Part shown: in pieces, positions 1 to 7,698 of the stretch
How the letters are laid out: every line of letters starts with the position of its first letter
How positions within the stretch are numbered: the stretch's first letter is position 1
DNA from: an uncultured SAR86 cluster bacterium
Lineage (GTDB): Bacteria; Pseudomonadota; Gammaproteobacteria; Magnimaribacterales; D2472
Reading direction: 5' to 3'
DNA: 64,000 nucleotides
NCBI GenBank assembly: GCA_905181645.1
Contig: CAJIYN010000002.1
Coordinates: 1 to 64,000, forward strand
Notes under the pieces: model-generated
Databases searched by the model: none
The model's input: only the letters and a program-made list of their open reading frames with translations
What the model was told of the DNA's origin: nothing
Translations under genes and position numbers: made by a program

Positions 1-226
1 TTGATATAGTTAGTGAAAGGAAATTATGGAGAGATTATGAAATTTTTATTAAGGTAATTTCATGAGTGGTAGAATTCGTGGTAGTTTTATCTAAATTCCT
101 ATGTTTTTCGTTAAATTTCATTAAATATCAGAAGGTATCAGAATAGATGTAAAAACCTTATAGGTAAGGCATTTATAAAGCAGTAAATGAACTGTAATGG
201 TAAGAAGTGAGAAGGGCATTTAACGA

Positions 227-265
227 TTTCAAGACTAGTGCATTCAACCGCTCTGCCATCTCTCC
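227..265 (-). tRNA. 5' half of a tRNA-Ser(UGA), 3' half absent
   Basis: Read on the minus strand from 265, the bases GGAGAGATGGCAGAGCGGTT followed by a D-loop and the loop CTTGAAA match the 5' half of bacterial tRNA-Ser with anticodon TGA (complement of 229-231). Beyond the anticodon loop the sequence no longer pairs with the stem CTAGT, and no variable arm, T-loop or acceptor 3' strand follows in 1-226. It is a half gene, cut at the anticodon loop, which is a common crossover point for tRNA-targeting integrases but also a possible assembly join. Confidence 0.55.
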
Positions 266-368
266 AACGCTAAGACTCGCTATTTTAAAGCTATTTATAA
301 GGTATGTCTATTCTTAATTATTTTGGTTATTTTAAAAGGTAGTCGATTAGTGACTACCTTCATAATAT

Positions 369-456
369 CTCTCCCAGTTGTAACTTAGTAGCCTTTCTTT
401 TTACTCCAGGCATTTCTATAGGCCAGTAAGATTTTGGTTTATACTTTTGGAATGAA
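369..456. repeat. 88-bp direct repeat, copy 1
   Basis: This copy matches 1384-1471 base for base without gaps, with 6 mismatches. It starts CTCTCCCAG and ends TTTGGAATGAA, so the ATG at 452-454 (esterase start) lies inside its end. It sits directly upstream of the esterase-like gene. Confidence 0.85.
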
Positions 457-1283
457 AAACTTAAAAATGAGTAAATTCAGCATAGAGAATACAGAACAGT
501 TAGAAATCTTTAGTAAAGAAATAAATCAAAAATTTTTAATAAACATTGGATTTCCTCCTAACTATTCAATAGAGAATAAGAAATATCCAGTTGTCTATGT
601 AACTGATGCGGGAGCAAATTTCGGAGGACTGATGAGCTCTTTACCACTAATGCAATTGGTAAATGATTTACCTCATTTTATTTTAGTTGGCATTGATTAT
701 GTGAGTAATGGTTCGAACGATTTTATGAGTCTCAGAAATAGAGATTTAACTCCAACTCATGATTCTGTTTGGATGACTAATCAAAAAGATTTATACAAGA
801 TATTTGGAGATTTGCCTGTGGAGATTGGCTTGAAAGTTTATCTTCCTTAGAATTTATAAATAATAAAGTTACCAATCATAAACATAGTTATCATGTAGAC
901 GCTGCAAGGAAAATCACAATTTCTTTAGGTGGTTTATTTGGCCTTTTTACTTTATTCACTTCTCCTCAATCTTTCAATAGATACGTAATAGGTAGTCCTT
1001 CTATTTGGTGGGATGATAGGCATATTCTAGAAGTCGAAAAAGAATATTCAGAGAACATTAAACACTTACCTGCTAAGATATTCTGATCAATAGAAGGAGT
1101 CTAGAAGAAGAAGAAGAAGGAATCGATTTTAAAATGGTTACAAATGTAAAATCCTTATCCAAAACTCTAAAAAAGAGAAATTACCAAGGGTTGACAGTAA
1201 ATACTGCCATACTTGAAGACGAGACTCATTGTTCGGGCATTGCGGCGACTTTAAATCGCGGTCTGAGGAATGTCTTTTCTTAG
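452..1283 (+). pseudogene. Esterase-like alpha/beta hydrolase, frameshifted
   Basis: This is a predicted hydrolase of the Fes/IroE/COG2819 esterase type. The first frame (452-850) gives the KYPVVYVTDA strand and the VGIDYV segment. A shift near 825 leads to a second frame with ISLGGLFGLF, FNRYVIGSPSIWWD and KHLPAKIF, and a further shift near 1085 leads to the C-terminus with DETHCSG and RGLRNVF. The family nucleophile elbow is GHSxGG; here it reads TISLGG, so the serine is kept but Gly and His are lost. The catalytic His is probably that of ETHCSG. Start ATG 452 or 467. At least two frameshifts, so it is broken as given; decay and sequencing error are both possible. Confidence 0.7.
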
Positions 1284-1383
1284 TTTTTAATTTCTTAATA
1301 AGAAATCAAAAATAAGATTTTAGATGGCCGGGTATTTACTTTCGAGATAAATTGTAGGGGAGAAAAAGATGAATGACGAACAG

Positions 1384-1471
1384 CTCTCCCAGTCGTAACT
1401 TAGTAGGCTTTCTTTTTACTCCAGGCTTTTCTATAGGCCACCAAGATTTTGGTTTATGCTTTTGGAATGAA
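1384..1471. repeat. 88-bp direct repeat, copy 2
   Basis: Second copy of the repeat at 369-456, offset by exactly 1015 bp. It also ends on an ATG (1467-1469), which starts a 31-codon membrane-like ORF. The stretch 1284-1383 between the esterase and this copy holds no gene that I can support; a 17-base palindrome (ATTTCTTAATAAGAAAT) lies just after the esterase stop. Confidence 0.85.
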
Positions 1472-1562
1472 TTTAAAAAACCCTGATACTAAAACACTAA
1501 TAATCGTTTTCATAGCATTCATGGCTTTAGGAGAGTTTTTTGCTGACTTTGTTTTACTTTGA
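1467..1562 (+). CDS. Small hydrophobic ORF after repeat copy 2 (31 aa)
   Basis: ATG at the end of the repeat opens a 31-codon frame with one hydrophobic helix (TLIIVFIAFMALGEFF) and stops at TGA 1560. The start position relative to the repeat is the same as for the esterase. It may be the truncated N-terminus of a membrane protein whose remainder was lost, or simply chance. No family recognised. Confidence 0.3.
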   Translation: MNLKNPDTKTLIIVFIAFMALGEFFADFVLL

Positions 1563-1649
1563 GCCTTTGGAATATAAAAATTATTCTTGCTCAAATTCTC
1601 TGCAAGGAATATTATTTACTTAGATTTTTTTCCTTTTAAAAGGGGGGTT

Positions 1650-2741
1650 GTGAATGTGGATTTTAAGATTAATAAAAATTCTTTAAAAATCTATTTAAAT
1701 AGCAAAGTCGAGTATGAGCTTCCGCACTTATGGATGCGAGATAACTGCTCTTGTGAAGAGTGTAGAGTCTTTCAAACGCAGGAAAAAAGATTTATGCTTA
1801 ATTCTGTTTCATCTGATCTAAAACCGGATAATGTATATATAGAAGGTAGTAATATCCATATTTCCTGGCCTGACAAACACAAGACATCTATAAATTTTCA
1901 AGATATTAAATCTTTTCACCATCAACAAAAGCCTAAATTTTTTTTATGGAATAAAGATTTCACACCAGACTATTATGACTGGAATGATTTTTTACATAAT
2001 AATCACACTGCAATAGATGCTATAGAGACATTTATAACTAAAGGCGCTATATGTATTAAAGACGCTCCCCAAACCCCAAATACATTAGAGGATCTTGCAC
2101 CAAGACTAGGCCCTCTAAGAGAGGTCTTATTTGAGCGCATTCATAATGTTTCATTAGATGGGCATGTATATAATATTGCTCACACCTCTTTAGAGGTTCC
2201 TCCTCATAATGATTTTGCAAGCTATTCTTGGCCTCCAAGCGTTCAAGCGCTCCACATGCTGAATAATGAGTGTGCTGGAGGAGAGACTATGATTGTTGAT
2301 GGCTTGTCCGTATTAGCGGATTTAAGAAATGACCATCCTAATTTCTTTGATATTTTAACAACCTTTCCTGTTCCCTTTAGAGAATTTGATGAAATAAATG
2401 AAACTTTTACTGAAGAACCAATTGTAAGACTTAATTCTGCAAATAGAGTAATTGGATTCCGATTCTCTAATCAGCTCATGCAAATGATTAATCCTCTAAA
2501 AAAGGATTTAGATATATTTTACAAGGCATATCACGAGCTATGCACTAGAGTGAATAGTAAAAAATATAAATCAATATTTAGACTTAATGCAGGCCATATA
2601 CTATTAGTTTCAGGTCATAGGGTTCTTCATGGCAGAACAGAGTTTAAACCAAATGGTAAGCGCCATCTTCAAGATGCATACTATGAAATGGATAATGTAG
2701 AAAATAATTTGGTTGTTTGTAAAAGATTTCGGAGCAAATAG
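1650..2741 (+). CDS. 2-oxoglutarate/Fe(II) oxygenase, gamma-butyrobetaine/trimethyllysine hydroxylase-like
   Basis: About 363 aa, intact. The N-terminal DUF971-type domain carries WMRDNCSCEEC (residues ~28-38), the cysteine set that binds zinc in gamma-butyrobetaine hydroxylase. The TauD/TfdA barrel follows, with the iron ligands HND in PPHNDF (~residue 188) and the distal His in GHRVLHGR (~335), then the 2-oxoglutarate Arg region. Such enzymes hydroxylate trimethylated amines on the carnitine route; the exact substrate cannot be told. No ATG is available: GTG 1650 follows AGGGGGG at 1641-1647, with GTG 1656 as alternative. The upstream frame is open back to TTG 1587. Confidence 0.85.
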   Translation: MNVDFKINKNSLKIYLNSKVEYELPHLWMRDNCSCEECRVFQTQEKRFMLNSVSSDLKPDNVYIEGSNIHISWPDKHKTSINFQDIKSFHHQQKPKFFLWNKDFTPDYYDWNDFLHNNHTAIDAIETFITKGAICIKDAPQTPNTLEDLAPRLGPLREVLFERIHNVSLDGHVYNIAHTSLEVPPHNDFASYSWPPSVQALHMLNNECAGGETMIVDGLSVLADLRNDHPNFFDILTTFPVPFREFDEINETFTEEPIVRLNSANRVIGFRFSNQLMQMINPLKKDLDIFYKAYHELCTRVNSKKYKSIFRLNAGHILLVSGHRVLHGRTEFKPNGKRHLQDAYYEMDNVENNLVVCKRFRSK

Positions 2742-2800
2742 GTTGTTAAATAAAGTTGATATAATAAATACCTTCATGGATTTAATACAGGACACACCAA

Positions 2801-3385
2801 ATGAATTTTGATAAACAGTTTGATGAAACAGACTTGGTAGAAGTTGAAGATGTTCCAATATTTAAAGCTAGTGAGCAAGAAATAGAGCAATTCTTAAAAG
2901 ACCTTTACGGTTATTGTGTTCGTTTACATAATCATATTAAAGCTTATTCTTATCTTGGATTTACTCACGAAGAACAAACTGAACTCTTTACATATTTAAT
3001 TAAAAACTCGAGTGAACCCCAATATTGCCTATTGAGAACCATAACTGTTGCTAGAGCTATAAATAAGGATGACGACCCTTCTGGGAATGCTGTAGCTGAA
3101 GTATTCCATGAGATGGAGTCTCTTAAGGCTTATGTTAAATCATTAAAAGCTATTACCTATAAAGATCTTCTTGTAAGGAGTGCAGCTGAGTATCTCTATA
3201 TGGATGGTTTAACGGTTAATGAAATTACAGATGAACTAATAGCAGAGAAGTTTTTAGATGAATATAGTAAAGATGAGGACTCATTGCTTGATAATCATAG
3301 AAAGCGAATACGTAGATACATTTCCTCATTCAAAGATTTTGATATAATAATTGACGATCCTAAAGCGGAAAATTATCTTAATTAA
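2801..3385 (+). CDS. Protein of unknown family, paralogue of the gene at 4690
   Basis: 194 aa, acidic, soluble, intact; no family recognised. It aligns over most of its length with the product of 4690-5235: both share a PQY motif after an SxEP/NEP stretch (SSEPQYCLLR / SNEPQYQALR), a central helical region, a helix-turn-helix-like segment (GLTVNEITDEL / DMTVKEIVVQL) and an ending R(I)xxYxSSFxxF. That pattern suggests an all-helical domain with a C-terminal DNA-binding-like turn, which is inference. It is followed 13 bp later by a very small membrane gene. Confidence 0.75.
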   Translation: MNFDKQFDETDLVEVEDVPIFKASEQEIEQFLKDLYGYCVRLHNHIKAYSYLGFTHEEQTELFTYLIKNSSEPQYCLLRTITVARAINKDDDPSGNAVAEVFHEMESLKAYVKSLKAITYKDLLVRSAAEYLYMDGLTVNEITDELIAEKFLDEYSKDEDSLLDNHRKRIRRYISSFKDFDIIIDDPKAENYLN

Positions 3386-3398
3386 AAAAGGTGAGATT

Positions 3399-3598
3399 AT
3401 GAATAATTGGTGGAAAAATTTTATGACGGCGTTCTTGCTGGAGTAATAACAATCGTAATATTAGAATTCTTTGTCTTATAAATACGAATAAAAAGATATG
3501 AAAAAAGAAGAAGAATCAGTTGGAATAATAAAGCTTTAGGTATTTTATTTCTTAGCGTATCTGTTGTTGGATTTCTTTTTATTAAGATATTCGCATAA
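3399..3598 (+). CDS. Small two-helix membrane protein, frame broken
   Basis: An AAAGGTGAG ribosome site precedes ATG 3399. With one base restored near 3421, the frame reads MNNWWKNFYDGVLAGV then a hydrophobic helix to FFVL. After an in-frame TAA at 3479, the same frame continues with a basic loop (KRYEKRRRISW) and a second helix (ALGILFLSVSVVGFLFIKI) to TAA 3596. Either one two-helix protein with two errors or two one-helix peptides. Function unknown. It lies between the two paralogue genes, with other tiny membrane genes nearby. Confidence 0.4.
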
Positions 3599-3621
3599 AA
3601 AACTATTAATAATAAAAATTG

Positions 3622-3879
3622 ATGGACCAAAAAAATAAGCCTTGGTGGACTTATATAATTAAGTGTTCCGATGGAAGTTTATATACAGGAATAACTACAG
3701 ACATAGAAAGAAGAATAGAGGAACATAACAGCTCAATTAAAGGAGCAAATTACACTAAGACACGAAGACCAGTTAAATTAGTTTACAAAGAAAGCTATTT
3801 AGATAGGTCTAGCTCTTCAAAACGAGAAAGCGTAATAAAAAAGTTAACAAGAAAAGATAAGCTTAAATTAATAGGTTAA
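3622..3879 (+). CDS. GIY-YIG domain protein (YhbQ/UPF0213 family)
   Basis: 85 aa single-domain GIY-YIG nuclease-fold protein. It starts WWTYIIKCSDGSLYTGITTD, where YI and YTG are the two halves of the GIY-YIG signature, followed by ERRIEEHN and KGANYTKTRRPVKLVY, the conserved Arg and Tyr region of UPF0213. Members are stand-alone and in E. coli YhbQ is a nuclease of uncertain role. Start ATG 3622 is preferred to the TTG three bases upstream. Intact. Confidence 0.9.
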   Translation: MDQKNKPWWTYIIKCSDGSLYTGITTDIERRIEEHNSSIKGANYTKTRRPVKLVYKESYLDRSSSSKRESVIKKLTRKDKLKLIG

Positions 3880-3892
3880 TTTATATTATCTT

Positions 3893-4360
3893 TTAAGTGG
3901 ATAATATTTCCCAACTAAATCGCAAGGACATTCTTTTTAGCTTATTAATAACATCATCCTTACTTTGACTGTTCCAAGCACAATTGTCATTTGATACATC
4001 ATAAATCTTACTCCATGACAATCCTTGTTCAAACAAGGACCAGCAGAGATAAAAATTAGATTTATCAGCTGTTGTTCCTCTTCGGCATAAGCTGGATTGA
4101 ATCTTTCCTATATTTACAGCATGTTTCATTATTCTTTTAATACTCTTATCACTTAAAGAAGCTTCCTTTTCATAAGCAGACACTATTCTTAATGCTGGTG
4201 ATGTCATGTTGCTCGTTAATGGCGATGTTTCAGGTTCATCTTTAAGAGCTTTAACTATTGTTTGGTAAACATAATCCGCATAAGCGCGATCATGCTCATA
4301 TTTACTTCTTTGATTAAGTCTTGGAATGATTGATTCTGTTAAGGTTATTGGTTGAGCCAT
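3893..4360 (-). CDS. Hypothetical protein, 155 aa
   Basis: Intact reading frame beginning MAQPITLTESIIPRLNQR, rich in charged and aromatic residues, no signal peptide or membrane helix. A helical stretch with CRRGTTADKSNFYLCW and LFEQGLSWSKIYD is notable for its Cys and Trp content. I do not recognise a family. It is convergent with the GIY-YIG gene (stops 13 bp apart) and divergent from a 27-residue membrane peptide gene. Base composition is like its neighbours. Confidence 0.65.
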   Translation of the reverse strand: MAQPITLTESIIPRLNQRSKYEHDRAYADYVYQTIVKALKDEPETSPLTSNMTSPALRIVSAYEKEASLSDKSIKRIMKHAVNIGKIQSSLCRRGTTADKSNFYLCWSLFEQGLSWSKIYDVSNDNCAWNSQSKDDVINKLKRMSLRFSWEILST

Positions 4361-4430
4361 TTTTTTATTTTACTCCCTATTTTTAATTAGTTTCAGACTA
4401 TGACAAAATAAATAAAAAAAAGGAAGATAA

Positions 4431-4514
4431 ATGAATTACACCACTTACATAATTGGAAATATTATTTTTATTGGCCTGCTTTACTATATTGTTAAAGATA
4501 ATATTAAGTGGTGA
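4431..4514 (+). CDS. Tiny membrane protein (27 aa)
   Basis: AAGGAAG lies 6 bases before ATG 4431. The peptide MNYTTYIIGN then a hydrophobic run (IIFIGLLYYIV) and a charged tail KDNIKW fits a single inner-membrane helix with the C-terminus in the cytoplasm. No family recognised. The good ribosome site and clean frame support expression. It is followed 10 bp later by another small membrane gene. Confidence 0.45.
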   Translation: MNYTTYIIGNIIFIGLLYYIVKDNIKW

Positions 4515-4524
4515 GCTCTAAAAT

Positions 4525-4686
4525 ATGAAAAAACTATTAACAACAATGATGGCAGTGCTAGTCACTATGTCATTTACTGCACCAGTAATGAATTTTTATA
4601 AGAAATATGGCCAGCTTATTGGTTATATAATTGTTTTAGCTTTTGTTATTTATGTTTATAGGTATTTAAATAACTTCGGAGTCTGA
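4525..4686 (+). CDS. Small membrane protein (53 aa)
   Basis: ATG 4525, stop TGA 4684, then the next gene starts at 4690, so the two are probably co-transcribed. The product has an N-terminal helix (LLTTMMAVLVTMSF) that could be a signal anchor, a short loop FYKKYGQ, and a second helix (LIGYIIVLAFVIYVYRYL). Function unknown. Its tight linkage to the paralogue gene at 4690 mirrors the small membrane gene that follows the other paralogue. Confidence 0.5.
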   Translation: MKKLLTTMMAVLVTMSFTAPVMNFYKKYGQLIGYIIVLAFVIYVYRYLNNFGV

Positions 4687-4689
4687 TAA

Positions 4690-5235
4690 ATGACAAAACA
4701 AACCAAGCCACAAGTTTTAAAGCTTTCCCTAGTTCCCCATATACAAACAGGCGAATCTGTTGATCAGTATATTGAAAAGCTTAAAGAATTTTGTGTTGCA
4801 TTTCATACCGAAGTTAAAGATATTCAATTTAATTCAGAAAAAGAAAAAGCTTCGTATTTTATGTGGCTAATGATTAATTCTAATGAGCCTCAGTATCAAG
4901 CATTAAGACTTATATTTCAGTTTCAAAAAGAGAAAGCAGGGGACTCAGGGATATTAGATAGTATTTTTGCCCAAGTTGAATTATTAGATGTCTACAGAAA
5001 AAAGGTTGATGCTCAATCATTTGAAGATCGTGCTGTAAGAACAATGGCTGAGGTCTACTACTGGGGGGATATGACTGTTAAAGAAATTGTTGTACAACTT
5101 GTAAGCATTAAATTATTACCTGAGCGTGACAATGATAATAACTCGGCATTTGATACCCATCTACAACGAATTACTCAATACGTGAGCTCATTTCCAAATT
5201 TCAATCCTGATATACGAAGAAGCCAAATAAAGTAG
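4690..5235 (+). CDS. Protein of unknown family, paralogue of the gene at 2801
   Basis: 181 aa, intact, soluble. It shares with the 2801 gene the SNEPQYQALR motif, the central helix VELLDVYRKKVDA, the helix-turn-helix-like DMTVKEIVVQL and the ending RITQYVSSFPNF. Identity is moderate, so the duplication is old. It starts 3 bp after a 53-residue membrane protein. No function can be assigned; a regulatory or scaffold role with the small membrane proteins is only a guess. Confidence 0.75.
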   Translation: MTKQTKPQVLKLSLVPHIQTGESVDQYIEKLKEFCVAFHTEVKDIQFNSEKEKASYFMWLMINSNEPQYQALRLIFQFQKEKAGDSGILDSIFAQVELLDVYRKKVDAQSFEDRAVRTMAEVYYWGDMTVKEIVVQLVSIKLLPERDNDNNSAFDTHLQRITQYVSSFPNFNPDIRRSQIK

Positions 5236-5339
5236 ATTTCTATCTTAAATATGATCTTGGTGCGAATAGATTACTTGAATCTGTATGGTGCATTTGCCCT
5301 GATTATGCCAAAATAAATAAAACTTAATCATTAAATACT

Positions 5340-5822
5340 ATGGCATCTTTTGATATTAAATCAGAGATCAACACCCATGAACTAACTAATGCTGTAGACC
5401 AGGCGAATAGGATTTTAAAATCGAGGTTTGATTTTAAAGGTACAGGTGCAGAATTTACTCTCAGTGATAAACAAATCCTTCTTTCAACTAAAGAGGATTT
5501 CCAAATTAAACAAATGGAACCAGTTTTACATGAATCTCTTTCTAAGCGTGGAATAGATTTAAGAACCCTTAAATCAGGAGCAGTAGACGTGGCTAATGGT
5601 TCTGCTAGACAAGAGATTACTCTTCAAGAAGGCATAGATAGGGAATTGGGAAAAAAAATAACTACTCTAGTAAAGCAATCAAAAGTTAAAGTTCAAGCTT
5701 CTATTCAAGGCGAAAGTATTCGTATTAGTGGAAAGAAAAGAGACGAACTTCAGCAAATTATTCAAATTATTAAAGATCAAAAATATGACCTACCTCTTCA
5801 GTTTGATAATTTTAGGGATTAA
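5340..5822 (+). CDS. yajQ: YajQ family nucleotide-binding protein
   Basis: 160 aa, the normal length of YajQ (UPF0234). It starts MASFDIKSEINTHEL, then the family hallmarks RFDFKGTGAEFTL, KRGIDLRTL, KLVKQSK-type VKQSKVKVQASIQGE, RISGKKRDELQ and the ending FDNFRD. The fold is two ferredoxin-like domains; a Xanthomonas homologue binds cyclic di-GMP and affects transcription. Cytoplasmic. Start ATG at 5340. The 100 bp before it hold no clear gene. Confidence 0.95.
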   Translation: MASFDIKSEINTHELTNAVDQANRILKSRFDFKGTGAEFTLSDKQILLSTKEDFQIKQMEPVLHESLSKRGIDLRTLKSGAVDVANGSARQEITLQEGIDRELGKKITTLVKQSKVKVQASIQGESIRISGKKRDELQQIIQIIKDQKYDLPLQFDNFRD

Positions 5823-5890
5823 GAATGAATGCATTTATAAATCTAATAGTTCTTGTTAGAAAATCTTAGCTTAATTAAGGGTATTGTTTA

Positions 5891-6358
5891 ATGAAGGCAT
5901 CTAAAGTTTGCTATGCAATGCTTATAATTATTGCAGGATGCTCTCTAGAGCAAGCTGAAATAGAGTGCACCAAAGTTGATACACAAATGGCTACAGTTCT
6001 TTTGGACTGCTCCACAGAGCCTAAAGCAGTTAAAGAATGTATTAACTTAACTATTACTAGCTTAACTAGAGCTCAAGCCTTCAAAAAAGTAACGCTTATT
6101 AGATTTAGTGACTCACAAGATGATCTAGATGTAAGAGATTTCTTATTAACGCTATATCCGTCAGAGGGTAAATCAACCATAAATCTAATGACCTTAAATA
6201 GATTAGATGTTGCTTTTAAAAAGGATAGAGAGCTAGGTAATGTTTATATCTATAAAATTCTAGATTTAATGGATAGAAATTATGATATTAATAATTTCAG
6301 CAAAGATGCTAAAGATCAACTAAAAGCCGAAGCAGAGAAAATCTGTCAAAATAACTAA
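5891..6358 (+). CDS. Predicted lipoprotein, unknown function
   Basis: 155 aa. An N-terminal hydrophobic segment ends in the lipobox IIAGC, with the lipidated Cys at residue 17 followed by Ser, which usually directs a lipoprotein to the outer membrane. The mature part is acidic and helical, has further cysteines (CTKV, DCST, ECIN, ICQN) that could pair, and ends CQNN. No family recognised. Intact; start ATG 5891. Confidence 0.7.
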   Translation: MKASKVCYAMLIIIAGCSLEQAEIECTKVDTQMATVLLDCSTEPKAVKECINLTITSLTRAQAFKKVTLIRFSDSQDDLDVRDFLLTLYPSEGKSTINLMTLNRLDVAFKKDRELGNVYIYKILDLMDRNYDINNFSKDAKDQLKAEAEKICQNN

Positions 6359-6363
6359 ACTAT

Positions 6364-6679
6364 TTAAGAAAGTACTGGACGTTTAAAATAGATTTGATCA
6401 GAACCATTGTTTGAGACCATCTCCCAACCTTCCTGGCCTAGTTTATTAATTTCAATATTCATCATTATTAATTTCCAATCACAATCTTTATATTTTTCTT
6501 TAAAATCTTCTGTTTCTTCATTTGTATAGCCCATTGCAGTTGAGTTGCTATGGTCAATGATTTTGTATTCCCATTTAGTTGAAAAATAAGAATGTGCCTA
6601 TCACTAAAGCTATGGCCCCTATCCATAGCATTAGCATAACTATTTTAAGGGTTTTTTCCTTTTTCCACTTTTTCTCAAT
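6364..6679 (-). CDS. Small membrane-anchored protein with DUF4177-like tail, frameshifted
   Basis: On the minus strand a frame beginning near 6679 (no ATG; an ATT or a sequence error) gives a basic start EKKWKKEK and one helix (IVMLMLWIGAIALVIGTFLFF). After a one-base shift near 6570, it continues KWEYKIIDHSN ... WKLIMMNIEINKLGQEGWEMVSNN ... IYFKRP to TAA at 6364. The KWEYKxI start and INxLGQEGWEMV resemble DUF4177-type small domains. Role unknown. Confidence 0.5.
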
Positions 6680-6704
6680 TGTAGAAATTTATAGGAGTAA
6701 TAAA

Positions 6705-6986
6705 ATGATAGGAGTTATAGCAACATTAAAAATTAAAGAAGGTTCTGGAAAAGATTTTGAAGAAGTGGCTAGTAAACTTGTAGAAAAGGTAAATGCCAAT
6801 GAGGAGGGCGTTCTTTACTATGATCTTTATAAAGATAATGAAACAATTAAAGAATTTTTAGAAAAGTATAAAGATCAAGAGGCTCAAAATATACACGGTA
6901 AAACAGATTACTTTAGAGCCTTAGGGGCTGAAATGGGAGCCTTTATGACAGAAGCTCCAGATATCAAAATGCTTGAACTTATCTAA
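6705..6986 (+). CDS. Antibiotic biosynthesis monooxygenase (ABM/YgiN-like) domain protein
   Basis: 93 aa small dimeric ferredoxin-like protein. It starts MIGVIATLKIKEGSG, typical of the ABM family, followed by GVLYYDLYKD, FLEKYKDQEAQNIHGKTDYF and a C-terminal IKMLELI strand. Relatives are quinol monooxygenases or heme-degrading enzymes, but many have no known substrate. ATG 6705 has AGGAG at 6694-6698; a longer in-frame extension upstream to 6579 overlaps the antisense DUF4177-like gene and is unlikely. Confidence 0.85.
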   Translation: MIGVIATLKIKEGSGKDFEEVASKLVEKVNANEEGVLYYDLYKDNETIKEFLEKYKDQEAQNIHGKTDYFRALGAEMGAFMTEAPDIKMLELI

Positions 6987-6997
6987 TAAAAACTATC

Positions 6998-7504
6998 ATG
7001 AATAAAGAGTATGAAGAGTTTATTGAATCTGAGCAAGATAAGATAATAAAAAAAGATGCCGCCCAATTGAAACAGTCAGGCAGATGTCAGTGTGGAGACA
7101 TATCTTATTCTTTTGATAGAGATAAACTTATATCAGCTCATAATTGTCATTGCAAAGATTGCCAGAGGTTAGCATCTGGTTTATCAATTTTATTTATAGC
7201 AAAAAAACATATATTAATGGAAGGAGATCTAAAGTTCTTCGAGGTAAAAGGCTCATCAGGATCTCATATAAGAAGGGGGTTTTGTGAGAACTGCGGGTCT
7301 GGGGTTCTAAGTTATGCTAAAGAGATATCACATATCCAATATATCAAAGCTGGAACCTTAGATGACTCTAGCTGGCTTAAAATAGATTCTAATTTTTTTA
7401 TTGACTCAGCCCATGGCTGGAATAGCCCCAATGAATCCATAAAAAGTTTTAAAGGAAACCCTTCGATGCTTACTAAAATTAAAACACTATTTAAATCCTT
7501 TTAA
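6998..7504 (+). CDS. GFA (CENP-V type) zinc-binding protein
   Basis: 168 aa. Cysteine groups CQCGDISY, HNCHCKDCQ and CENCGSGV are the zinc ligands of the glutathione-dependent formaldehyde-activating fold (GFA/CENP-V). About 30 residues precede the first motif. Members bind zinc and some bind S-hydroxymethylglutathione, but most are of unknown function. Starts 11 bp after the ABM gene, so the two may be co-expressed. Intact. Confidence 0.9.
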   Translation: MNKEYEEFIESEQDKIIKKDAAQLKQSGRCQCGDISYSFDRDKLISAHNCHCKDCQRLASGLSILFIAKKHILMEGDLKFFEVKGSSGSHIRRGFCENCGSGVLSYAKEISHIQYIKAGTLDDSSWLKIDSNFFIDSAHGWNSPNESIKSFKGNPSMLTKIKTLFKSF

Positions 7505-7584
7505 TTGTATTTATACTAAATTTTGTAGTAAAACTACAATAAATTAGCTTAAATAACCCTTCTAATACAACTAATTTAAATTAG

Positions 7585-7613
7585 TTGACATTATTATTTC
7601 TCTAAATTAATTT
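7585..7613 (+). promoter_or_regulatory. Sigma-70-like promoter before the cupredoxin lipoprotein gene
   Basis: TTGACA at 7585-7590, a 17-base spacer and TAATTT at 7608-7613. The -35 is perfect and the -10 close to consensus. It lies in the 190-bp gap upstream of ATG 7699, leaving a leader of about 80 bases. Confidence 0.5.
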
Positions 7614-7698
7614 GTCACTACAAATACTGCCTTGCTTTGTTATATTGTTTATTTCATTGACGCCCAGTTCATAGAGCCTTTTGGTTCAGGATTGCGTT

